In this document: in pieces, positions 21,672 to 30,618 of the stretch
Layout of the letters: every line of letters starts with the position of its first letter
Numbering within the stretch: the first letter of the stretch is position 1
Source: Eustoma russellianum
Lineage: Eukaryota > Streptophyta > Magnoliopsida > Gentianales > Gentianaceae
Reading direction: 5' to 3'
Assembly: GCA_036186865.1 (NCBI GenBank)
Contig: AP025069.1
Coordinates: 3,366,532-3,430,531 of the forward strand
DNA length: 64,000 nt
Made by a program: the position numbers and the translations under genes
Notes under the pieces: generated by a model
The model's input: the letters and a program-made list of their open reading frames with translations, nothing else
Told to the model about the DNA's origin: nothing
Databases searched by the model: none

Positions 21672-23157
21672 TGTTAGGTCCCTTAGAACACACTAGAAGG
21701 GGGTTGAATAGTGTGTTCACCAAGTATGGATATTTTGTGGCTATTTTTCGTTTTTGAGTGCAACCAATACTTGGATGTGTTCTTTAGAAAGATAAAACTT
21801 GAAAGACAAGAAAGAACACGAGTATGTATAGAGGTTCAAGTCAAGAGACTCTACTCCTCTACCTTCTTGATGTTTCACAAGAAGGATTTTGAAATGGGGA
21901 TTGTTATTTCTTTTGGGGGAAACAACAACCAAAACAAAATCAAAAGAATACAAACTAGGCACCTTGCCTAGACCACAACCAAGAGTTCTAACACTTTGAA
22001 GTTTTGCCTCCAAAGATCTTCTTTGCCCTCAAAGAAATCTTGTAGGGAGAATAGTGCACCACACACTATCAACAAACCCTTCAAAGTTTAGAAAACTTAA
22101 ACAAAGAGCACCCTTGCTCCTTGACCAACAATCTACCAAAATCTCTCACAGAAAATCTCACCAAGAAGAAGACTCTTCTTCTTACAATAATCACTCTCAA
22201 CAATAAAGTAAAAGTATACAAAGATTTACAACTATTTTGAGAGCTTGAGCTTGAGAGCACTTGAGAGCTTGTGAAGTAGAAAGTTGGAGAAGAAGAATGA
22301 ACCAAACCCTTCTTTTATCAACCTTCAAGAAAACTTCCCGTTTGAAATCTTCTGCCCAGCCAATAATGGGATTTGGCAGCTTGTGAAGGACTGCAGCAGT
22401 CTTCAAAAACAGTTCTTGGCATGTAGCAACCATTTAGAAGAGGATTCAAAAACTTTGGCCAAGAATAGAAACCTGGGATCTCTGAGTGTGAGAGAAGACC
22501 TGCTGAAACAACACTAAAAGAAGAGGGAACAAAGAGTCAACTGGTTAGAAAATGAAGCAAAAAGACATTTGTCCCGTTGGTAACATGAAGCGCCTGAACT
22601 GTCAAAAGAACAAGCGTTCCATGTCACATGGAGCGCTTAATGTAAAACAGAACAAGCGTTCGAAGTCACATTAAGCGCCTCATGTAGGCAACAGAAGGCG
22701 TTCGAAGTGGCATGAAGCGCCTCATGTAACACTTCATGCTAGTTCGAACTGAAACTGACATTTTCTCAGAAACAGACCATGGGAAAGCGTGTTTATTCAG
22801 AGAAAAGTACTTTTGACTTGGTGGAACACTTGAAGCGCTTCAAGTAGCGTTCGAAGTGTTCGTACATTTCATCAAGGCACATGAAGCGCTTGATGTAAGC
22901 GTTCGAAGTGCCCTGACTTTCATACACTTCACATGAAGCGCCTGAACAGGGCGTTCGAAGTGTACGTACATCCAGACACCTCACATAAAGCGCCTAAAGC
23001 AGGCGTTCGAAGTGTACTAGACTTCACCAAGATGCATTAAGCGCCTGAAGTGAGAGTTCAAAGTGTACAACTTCAAACCATCAACTTGAAGCGCCTAATC
23101 TAACAAATTCAAGTACCAACCTTGTGCAAATCATCAAAACTAAATCATATTCTAACA
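21672..23157 (-). repeat. 3' LTR of the Sirevirus
   Basis: 1486 bp. In minus orientation it begins TGTTAGAATATG at 23157. The hairpin array (22585-23105) lies in the first third, upstream of a TATA-like GATAAAAG at about 22313-22320, hence probably in U3. Ten AAGCGC/GAGCGC cores are counted, the last five spaced 51-52 bp. Confidence 0.95.
22824..23015. repeat. co-varying hairpin units in the LTR
   Basis: Four consecutive units fold as outer stem, small bulge, inner stem and short loop. Outer stems are GAACACTT/AAGTGTTC (22824-22861), GGCAC/GTGCC (22876-22912), ACACTTC/GAAGTGT (22924-22963) and ACAC/GTGT (22976-23015). Inner stems are CGCT/AGCG, CGCTT/AAGCG, CGCC/GGCG and CGCCT/AGGCG respectively. 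Both arms change together between units. The same units recur in the other LTR (about 31772-31963). Confidence 0.8.
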
Positions 23158-23240
23158 TTCTCCCTCTTTTTGATGATTTCACAACATGCATCAATTTAAA
23201 TTACTCCCCCTTAACATATGCTCCCCCTCACATAGTGCAT
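23158..23240 (-). promoter_or_regulatory. polypurine tracts (plus-strand primers)
   Basis: Next to the 3' LTR the minus strand reads AAAAAGAGGGAGAA (23158-23171). A second and third purine tract (GAGGGGGAG and AAGGGGGAG) lie at about 23205-23230. Several polypurine tracts before the 3' LTR are a known Sirevirus signature. The relative at 8393-12338 has the same arrangement. Confidence 0.8.
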
Positions 23241-23411
23241 AATACTTTAAGAGAAGTATCAAATGATTCAGGATAAATTTTCACAAGAAAACCATTAATA
23301 AAAAACTTAACCATAAAGGAGAGGGATTTCAAACATCATCAGGAAGAGAAAAGTTTTTAGTCATCGCATGACCAACAAATTTCAAACAGCAGAAATACAG
23401 AAAAAAAACAG

Positions 23412-24764
23412 CTACACTCCACCACCCGAGCCAGCACCACTTCCGCCAGGATGCTGCAGATCACCAAAACTGAACCGGCTTGCAGCATATTCAGCAAAAC
23501 CACCCATTGGTCGACCACTTCCACCAGCTTGTTCGACTCCACCAACACCCATTCCTGAACCTCCAGCAGTAGCAGCAGCAGTGTCTCCCCCTAAATCATC
23601 AAAATCAGGGGGAAATGATGCCCATGGCATTTCTTGGAGAACGGCTGCTTTAAGGATTCCAAAACGATATTCATGACGCGCTTCCCTGAGCTGAAGGTGC
23701 TGAACAGACTGTTCCAGAGACTGGATGCGTGCAATCAACTCAGCATTTGTACTACTCCCATCGCCGTCTTGAGGACCTTCGTCAACTTCATCAACAAGGT
23801 CGGGATGAAGAGTACTTTTTCGACGCTGAGAATCAATAGCCTGAGCGATATTAGAGTTATCGTAGTAGTCAGTGTGGGCCACATTTGTGAGGGAGTCGGC
23901 AGAAATTTCAATGCCTTTAGACTTGATTAGCATGGTTACGATGTTAGCGAAAGGCAAGGCTTTAGAACCTTTCCTTAGCGCGGCCATCATAACCTCAACA
24001 AGAATCCAACCAAAATTTAACTGTGTCTCTTGCAGAATACGGTAGGTAACATAAAAATCCATATTACTCGGATTTCTAGTCGCTTTCCCGTTCACACAGT
24101 AGGTAACGACAGCAAGTAAAATTCGATTGACTAAAGGCATGTTTTGGGTCTTTTTGGTAGGAAAGTATTGAAGGTGGAATTTGACATCTTGCTCGCTGAT
24201 GCCGTAGCGGTCGCTCCAATCAAACACAGAAAACTCACTTAACCCATCATTTCTAACTCCTAAAAGGGCACAGATTTCCTGAATGGAAAAACTGAGAGGG
24301 GTACCATTTATGACAGTGTTTAAGGAGAAAGAGGAGTTTTCAGAATCAGGGGTAATCCACATGTTAGCATAAAATTTTCGGGTAAGAGTTTTAGAGTAGG
24401 ATTGCATGTCTGACCTAAGCCACAAATGAGTCCATCCTTGTTTTTCAAGAAGAGCAATAACCTGGTTTGCATTGTGAGCAGGGGTAAAATCATCGATCTG
24501 AACCAGTTTCAACGGAGCAATTGGTCTATTTTTGCTCTTCCATTCTTCGTACAGCAAATGAGAGTAGAGAGAGAGATGAACTCCCATGGCCGTGTGATGA
24601 GGTGATTTTGTAACATCAGAATCAAGTTTGCGTTTCATCCATGGAAAATTGTCTTTAGTGAGAGATTTACGGATTTCTTTGAGTTCAGAGGGTTCTCTGA
24701 TGCCGGCAGGTCTCTTCCTCCGATGACCAGTGGGGACATTTTGAGATGAACCAGCGGAAGCCAT
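23412..24764 (-). CDS. Sirevirus ORF3: PF20167-like plant transposon protein
   Basis: A 450-residue intact ORF between pol and the 3' LTR, on the same strand as gag and pol. ATG at 24764 (MASAGSSQNVPTGHRRKRP) was chosen. Visible parts are a basic N-terminus (about 1-50, with RRKRP and KRK), then a globular region with DNFPWMKRKLDSDV, TRKFYANMWITP, GTPLSFSIQEICALLGVRND, a central VVTYCVNGKATRNPSNMDFY, and LPFANIVTMLIKSKGIEI. These follow the order seen in the putative plant transposon protein family (PF20167). After that come an acidic linker, a short coiled-coil-like IARIQSLEQSVQHLQLREA (about 346-364), FPPDFDDLGGD, and a Gly/Ser-rich tail. No membrane helix or signal peptide is seen, so it is not envelope-like. 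Function is unknown. The family name is from motif memory and is moderately sure. Confidence 0.85.
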   Translation of the reverse strand: MASAGSSQNVPTGHRRKRPAGIREPSELKEIRKSLTKDNFPWMKRKLDSDVTKSPHHTAMGVHLSLYSHLLYEEWKSKNRPIAPLKLVQIDDFTPAHNANQVIALLEKQGWTHLWLRSDMQSYSKTLTRKFYANMWITPDSENSSFSLNTVINGTPLSFSIQEICALLGVRNDGLSEFSVFDWSDRYGISEQDVKFHLQYFPTKKTQNMPLVNRILLAVVTYCVNGKATRNPSNMDFYVTYRILQETQLNFGWILVEVMMAALRKGSKALPFANIVTMLIKSKGIEISADSLTNVAHTDYYDNSNIAQAIDSQRRKSTLHPDLVDEVDEGPQDGDGSSTNAELIARIQSLEQSVQHLQLREARHEYRFGILKAAVLQEMPWASFPPDFDDLGGDTAAATAGGSGMGVGGVEQAGGSGRPMGGFAEYAASRFSFGDLQHPGGSGAGSGGGV

Positions 24765-25088
24765 TATAGAGTGCAAGAAGGTTGAAGGAATATGGAGAAA
24801 GATGATTAAGGAGATGAGGAAGATTGATGAGGAAGAGGGAATTTAAGGGAGATGGAGGGAAGTTGAAAAGATTTTGGGAAGATGAAGGGTTTCAGAACGT
24901 GGGAAATGGTGAAAGATGGGAAAATGGGAGAGAGAAAAGAAGGATGGAATGAATGTGCAGAAAATGGGGAAGGGAAAATGGGGATCGTGGGAAAGAGGAA
25001 GAGGAAAAAACTGGCGCAGGAGTTGATGGTCATTGAATGGCGCGAAAACTGAAGAGACGGCGGAAATGACAGTGAAGAATTAGGGTTG

Positions 25089-25310
25089 AAGCGCCTCAAG
25101 TGACTTCGAACGACTTCATACAAACAGATGAAGCGCTTAAAGTCACATCGAACGAATGAGGAAACTCAGATGAAGCGCTTAAAGTCACATCGAACGAGTG
25201 AACAAACTTGGATAAAGCGCTTGATGTCACTTTGAACAAGTGACATCCTTAACATCAAGCGCTTGATGTGATATCGAACGCCTGAGCAATCTAAGATGAA
25301 GCGCTTCATG
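25089..25310 (-). repeat. six-unit array with exact 42-bp period between pol and ORF3
   Basis: AAGCGC cores start at 25089, 25131, 25173, 25215, 25257 and 25299, exactly 42 bp apart. Most units continue TTAAAGTCACATCGAACGA or a variant. Because 42 is a multiple of three, the minus strand stays open for 60 codons (25348-25166) through four units, giving a degenerate 14-residue repeat ending KRFI or KRLM. The upstream pol stop is at 25366. ORF3 begins about 325 bp further on. Confidence 0.9.
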
Positions 25311-25365
25311 TCTACTGATGTTGAAAATTTTGAAATTTTCATGCTCAAAACTCAAGATGGTTTTG

Positions 25366-28300
25366 TCAACCCATATTGAGCAGCCCCAACCTATTTCTTA
25401 TAGATAAGAATACATCACTAGGCAAGGGTTTCGTGAAAATGTCCGCAAGTTGGTCATGTGTAGGAACAAATTCTACACTTACCAAGTTCTTTTGTACACA
25501 ATCACGGATGAAATGATACCTCACTTCAATGTGCTTGGTCCGACTATGTTGGACGGGGTTTTGTGCAATATTTATGGCGGACGTGTTATCACACAAAATT
25601 GGCACCTTTGAGAAGTGAATGTTATAATCATTTAACGTGTTAGTCATCCATAACAATTGTGCACAACACGAGGCGGCCGACACATATTCGGATTCCGCTG
25701 TAGAGAGAGACACACTGTTTTGTTTCTTGGAGTACCAAGAAACGAGACAATCTCCAAGAAACTGACAAGTTCCGGAGGTGCTCTTTCTATCAACTAGACT
25801 CCCCGCATAATCGGAGTCACAATAACCTCTTAAATCAAAACATGCATTTTTAGGATAAAATAAACCAAATTTCAAAGTACTTCTAAGGTATCTAAGGATG
25901 CGTTTTACCGCAATAAAATGCATCTCCCTAGGATCACTTTGAAATCTAGCACATAAGCATACCGCATGTAAAATATCGGGTCTACTAGCCGTTAAGTAAA
26001 GTAGACTACCTATAATGCCACGATACAAGGTTACCTCGACATGTTTTCCCTTTTCATCCTTGTCAAGCTTTGCACTTGTGCTCATTGGAGTGTTCACCTC
26101 TCTTCCTTCACCAAAATTGTACTTTTTGAGCAAGTCTCTTGTGTATTTGGCTTGGGAAATGTACACACCATCTTTGGTTTGCTTGATTTGTAATCCAAGG
26201 AAATAGTTTAGCTCGCCCATCATGCTCATCTCGAACTCACCTTGCATAAGACTAGCAAATTGCTCACAAAGACAATTGTTAGTAGCACCAAAAATAATAT
26301 CATCAACATATACTTGAACAATTAAATGATTCCTACCTTGTTCTTTTATGAACAAAGTAGTGTCAACTTTACCTCTTGAAAAACCATTATTAAGAAGAAA
26401 AGTATTTAACCTCTCGTACCAAGCTCTTGGAGCTTGTTTGAGACCGTAAAGAGCCTTTTTAAGTTTGAAGACATGATGTGGTGAATCATGACATTCAAAC
26501 CCGGGAGGTTGTGCAACATACACTTCCTCTTGAATAACACCATTCAAGAATGCGGATTTAACATCCATTTGGTAAAGTGTAAAATCTCTATAGCAAGCAT
26601 ATGCTAACAACATTCTAATAGCTTCAAGCCGTGCTACGGGTGCAAATGTCTCATCAAAATCAATACCTTCTTCTTGACGGTATCCTTGAGCAACTAACCT
26701 AGCCTTGTTTCTAGTGACATTACCTTGATCATCCATCTTGTTACGAAAAACCCATTTCGTACCAATAATAGGATGATCGTGTGGTTTGGGAACTAACTCC
26801 CAAACATCACTTCTTTCAAATTGGTTTAATTTTTCTTGCATAGCCAAGATCCAATTTTCATCAAGAAGTGCGTCTTTAATATTTTTAGGCTCTATAAGAG
26901 AGACAAATGCATTCTCTCTATATTGCCTTCGTGTGGTGATACCTCTATTTGGATCACCTATGACTAACTCTTGAGGGTGAGAACTTTTGTGCTTAAATGA
27001 TCTAGGAAGATTTGAGACATCACCTCCAACTTCCTCTTGATCAAATTCCGGAAGAGATGAACCTTCATTATCATCATGAACCTCATGTTCCGGAATTTGT
27101 GATGCATTTTCTACATTTTGTGAATCAACGTGAGTAGAGGAGACACTTCTACGTGGCTCACTAAGTTCATTTACACAAGGTGGAGGAGTGCCTTCGAGAG
27201 GTTCAACTCTCAAGTCAACGAAGATGTTTCCATTTGGAGGATCATCAACGATTTCTCGTTGAGGAACAACCATAGGAACATCCTCAAAAATTTCTTCTTG
27301 AGGAGTCACATCTTCATCCTCTACACAATCCTCATTAAGTTTAGGTTCATCACTAAGTGACTCATTAAACTTAACATGGATTGATTCTTCCACCTTTTGA
27401 CTCTTTTTGTTGAAAACACGAAATGCTTTACTATTTGAGGCATAACCTAAAAAGATACCTTCATCCGCTTTGAGGTCAAGTTTGTCCAAAGTATCTTTGG
27501 TATTAAGTATAAAACACTTGCAACCAAAGACTTTGAAATACCCAATGTTGGGAACTTTTCCATTCCAAAGCTCATAAGGTGTCACATTTAGGTATGGTCT
27601 CAAATAGACACGATTGATCACATGGCAAGCGGCATTAACCGCTTCGGCCCAAAAATACTTGGGCAAACCGAACTCGTTTAACATTGCTCTACACATTTCT
27701 TGTAGAGTTCTATTTTTCCGTTCGGCCACACCATTTTGTTGAGGAGTTCTAGGTGCCGAAAGATCATGAGAGTATCCTTTGGATACACAAAACCTTTCGA
27801 AATCACCATCGAACTCACCACCACGATCACTACGGATGGTTTTGATGGTGTCACCCACATGGTTTTCCAATCGTTTACTTAGACTTACAAACTCACTACA
27901 TGCATCACTTTTCTTAGCAAGAAACATCACCCACGTATAACGAGTATAGTCATCTACAACCACGAAGGTGTAATGTTTGCCACCCAAGCTTCTTGTTCCA
28001 ACATCCCCATACAAATCCATATGAAGCAATTGTAGGGGCTTGGAGGTGGAAATATTTGTCTTGGGTTTGAAACTTGTTTTCACAAGTTTCGCCTTTTGAC
28101 AAGTGTCACATAAGTCATTGTTTTCAAAACTCATTTTTGGAAGGCCTCGGACTTTATCATTTTCGCAAATAAATTTAAATGTTTTGAAACATACATGTCC
28201 GAGACGTCTATGCCATAGTTGCGTCAAATCATTCTTAGCAACTAGACACGATACATTTTGAGAAACCAAATCATTGATGCTAACTTTGTAAATATTTTTG

Positions 28301-28638
28301 AAACGCAAAGCCTCAAATAAAATCTTTTCTTCCTTTTTCACAACACACTTTGTTTTCAAAAACTTTACCTCATAATTAGCATCACAAAGTTGACTGACAC
28401 TTATCAAGTTAAACTTAAGACCTACAACATATAAGACATCACTAAGAGAGAAGGAATCGTTACCCACAATACCATGTCCTTTGATTTGGCCTTTGCTACC
28501 GCCAAAGTGGACAACTCCTCCGTCTTGCATAGTGAGTCTATGGAAGAGACGTTTGTCTCCCGTCATATGGTTGGAACACCCACTGTCCACGACCCATTTG
28601 ACCTTCTTGTCTTCGCTTTCTCCATTGAGTGCTAGGGC
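25366..28638 (-). CDS. Sirevirus pol polyprotein (PR-INT-RT-RNH)
   Basis: The open frame runs from 28638 to a TGA at 25366, without its own ATG at the start. Order of domains: aspartic protease WVVDSGCSNHMTG (about 28600); the HHCC integrase finger LWHRRLGHVCFK with CDTCQKAK; the integrase core with HMDLYGD, RSDRGGEF and the QQNGVAERKNRT glutamate; RT from ALLDENWILAMQ through KARLVAQGYRQEEGIDFDET, QMDVKSAFLNG and the catalytic VYVDDIIFG (near 26305); RNase H with GYCDSDYAG, TAESEYVSAA and the end DQLADIFTKPLP. All catalytic boxes look intact and no stop interrupts 25366-28638. Expression needs a +1 shift from the gag frame, or the frame break is a mutation. Confidence 0.93.
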   Translation of the reverse strand, partial: ALALNGESEDKKVKWVVDSGCSNHMTGDKRLFHRLTMQDGGVVHFGGSKGQIKGHGIVGNDSFSLSDVLYVVGLKFNLISVSQLCDANYEVKFLKTKCVVKKEEKILFEALRFKNIYKVSINDLVSQNVSCLVAKNDLTQLWHRRLGHVCFKTFKFICENDKVRGLPKMSFENNDLCDTCQKAKLVKTSFKPKTNISTSKPLQLLHMDLYGDVGTRSLGGKHYTFVVVDDYTRYTWVMFLAKKSDACSEFVSLSKRLENHVGDTIKTIRSDRGGEFDGDFERFCVSKGYSHDLSAPRTPQQNGVAERKNRTLQEMCRAMLNEFGLPKYFWAEAVNAACHVINRVYLRPYLNVTPYELWNGKVPNIGYFKVFGCKCFILNTKDTLDKLDLKADEGIFLGYASNSKAFRVFNKKSQKVEESIHVKFNESLSDEPKLNEDCVEDEDVTPQEEIFEDVPMVVPQREIVDDPPNGNIFVDLRVEPLEGTPPPCVNELSEPRRSVSSTHVDSQNVENASQIPEHEVHDDNEGSSLPEFDQEEVGGDVSNLPRSFKHKSSHPQELVIGDPNRGITTRRQYRENAFVSLIEPKNIKDALLDENWILAMQEKLNQFERSDVWELVPKPHDHPIIGTKWVFRNKMDDQGNVTRNKARLVAQGYRQEEGIDFDETFAPVARLEAIRMLLAYACYRDFTLYQMDVKSAFLNGVIQEEVYVAQPPGFECHDSPHHVFKLKKALYGLKQAPRAWYERLNTFLLNNGFSRGKVDTTLFIKEQGRNHLIVQVYVDDIIFGATNNCLCEQFASLMQGEFEMSMMGELNYFLGLQIKQTKDGVYISQAKYTRDLLKKYNFGEGREVNTPMSTSAKLDKDEKGKHVEVTLYRGIIGSLLYLTASRPDILHAVCLCARFQSDPREMHFIAVKRILRYLRSTLKFGLFYPKNACFDLRGYCDSDYAGSLVDRKSTSGTCQFLGDCLVSWYSKKQNSVSLSTAESEYVSAASCCAQLLWMTNTLNDYNIHFSKVPILCDNTSAINIAQNPVQHSRTKHIEVRYHFIRDCVQKNLVSVEFVPTHDQLADIFTKPLPSDVFLSIRNRLGLLNMG

Positions 28639-28639
28639 C

Positions 28640-30556
28640 TACAAAAGAACTATATGAAGTTGGTACCCTTTTTATTTTGGGTCCTTGAAGGTTAGTTACC
28701 TTCATCTCGCCTTTCGGCACCCACACAAGATTCTTATTATTCTTAGCTCTACATACTCTCTCTACATGACCTTTCCTATTACAATAAAAACATGTAGGAG
28801 TATGCTTGTGTGTTGGTGCATGCTTGTGCGAATGTTTGTGCATTGGCACATGTCGTGTTTCCTTCTTAGGAACCACCTTCTTTGGAATAGTAGAAGGTTT
28901 TTGTTTCACAACATGGACCAAAGGTTGTGATACCTTTGGTGCATTAGCCTTTTGTTTAGGCATGTGCCTTTGCTTCTTCAAGGAGGTTTTAGACTCCTTG
29001 ATCACTTGTGCTTGTTACTTTTTATTTCCCTTCTTAGATGCATACATGACACTAGGTTTAACTTTCATGCTTGGCCTAGATGCATCTTTATTCTCGATCT
29101 CTTTAGCACCTACCCTTGAATCATTTTTCTTATCCTCAAGGGCTTGAGCACATGATTTCATCAAATCATGTTTCTCTTCAAGTGCAATCACATGCATAGT
29201 TAAAAATATGTCATGCTCAAGTTGCAATGCAATGTGATTCTCTAACGTGTCATTGTACTCATTTATGCATGCTCTAAACTCTTTCTTGACACGTTGATAT
29301 TTTAAATCAAGGAGATCATTTTCTTGTATTAAATCATCTCGTTCATCAATAAATTTATAATGAGATGAAATGTTGCATACCTCCTTGTCATCGTCGATGG
29401 CCATTAGTGCAAAGAACTCCTTGTCGAGATCATCTTCCACCACCCCCGTGAGTGCAAGATCATCCCTATCGCCATTGTCGCTTTCGGATCCTGAAAGAAA
29501 ACTCTCCCAATGGGCTACCTCCGCTTGCAAGGCCTTCTTCCTTTGGTAGATGGCCTTCTTGTCTTTGAGTTGCGGCTCTTTCACCCGACAATCCTTCATG
29601 AAATGACCAAGCTTCCCACATTTGTAGCATTTATTCTCTTGGTCCTTCACCTTGTCCTTGGGGTATCTTTCCTTGACGAATCTCCTTGCTTCGTCACCAT
29701 TTTTTCTTGCAATACGTCGGAATCTTTTGACAAGAAGTCCGACTTCATCATCCGAGTCCTCCGACTCTACGACCAACGCCTTTGAAGATTGGCGAATAGG
29801 ATCATTCTTTTCTTGTGCATCTAAATGAATCTCATAAGTGATGAGATTCCCGTATAACTCGTCCAAGGTGATTGTTTCAAGATCCTTGGACTCCTCGATG
29901 GCCGTCACTTTTGCATTCCATTCTCTTCCTAAACTGTTTAGGAAGCAATGGTTTAAATCTTCTTGTTCTATCTTCTTGCCAACCGCTTTGAGAAGGTTGA
30001 CAAGTTTGGTGAATCTTTGGATGGACTCTTCAATCTTTTCACCTTTGGGGACAGTGAAGTTGTAAAATTGTTTTATCAACTGTCTCCTTTTGGCCTTTCT
30101 AACTTGAGAAGTTCCTTCGTGGATCATCTCAAGCTTTGTCCAAGCTTCATGTGCGGATTGGACACCTTGAATCTGAGCTCTCTCATTTGTGGAAAGAGAG
30201 CTATTTAAAATAGCAAGAGCCTTGCTATTTATGGCCAACTGGAACTCCTCCTCCGGGGAAGGATCATCAATATCAATGGGAATCATAGATCCTTTTGAGA
30301 CCTCAACCCATATTCTGTGAGAACAAGAACGCAGGTACGTTTCCATGTTTGACTTCCACAGTGGGTAGTTTAAAGGGTCAAACATGGGAACTTTAACATG
30401 AACATTTGAGATAGAAGGGAATAGGGTTTCCTGCCTCCTTCTTCTGGAAAAATCAGCTGTAGGAGAACTCACATCCTCATCAACAGAGGCCTGCCTCCTT
30501 CTTCTGGAGGTTTCAGCAGTAGGAGAACCCAAATCATCAAAAACAAAGGGATCCAT
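28640..30556 (-). pseudogene. Sirevirus gag, one in-frame stop
   Basis: The start is ATG 30556 (MDPFVFDDLG); the frame opens a little upstream but only with non-ATG codons. Two near-identical N-terminal SPTA..SRRRRQ blocks are followed by the capsid-like region with FDPLNYPLWKSNMETYL, AHEAWTKLEMIHEGTSQVR and EESIQRFTKLVNLLKAVGK. Then come a CCHC knuckle CYKCGKLGHFMKDC, an acidic and helical extension, and a second knuckle CFYCNRKGHVERVC. Between them an in-frame TAA stands at 29017-29015, followed by CAA. Downstream the same frame stays open to beyond 28640, where it overlaps the pol frame. The long gag with two knuckles fits Sireviruses. The stop may be inactivating or suppressed; the sequence alone cannot tell. 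Confidence 0.8.
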
Positions 30557-30604
30557 ACTAGAAATGATCAAATCTTGTATTTGGACTCAAATAAGCAAGA
30601 TGAG

Positions 30605-30616
30605 GCTCTGATACCA
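30605..30616 (-). promoter_or_regulatory. primer-binding site, initiator tRNA-Met
   Basis: The minus strand reads TGGTATCAGAGC two bases inside the 5' LTR, the standard 12-base match to the 3' end of plant initiator tRNA-Met. Confidence 0.92.
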
Positions 30617-30618
30617 AT

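Noticed and set aside
21711..22517. Small ORFs on both strands inside the Sirevirus LTRs
   Set aside because: They recur identically in both LTRs because the LTRs are identical, not because of selection; no domain is visible.
22585..23105. CRISPR-like regularly spaced repeats
   Set aside because: The units lie in an LTR of a plant retrotransposon, spacers are not unique, repeats are degenerate and no cas gene exists. They are LTR hairpins.
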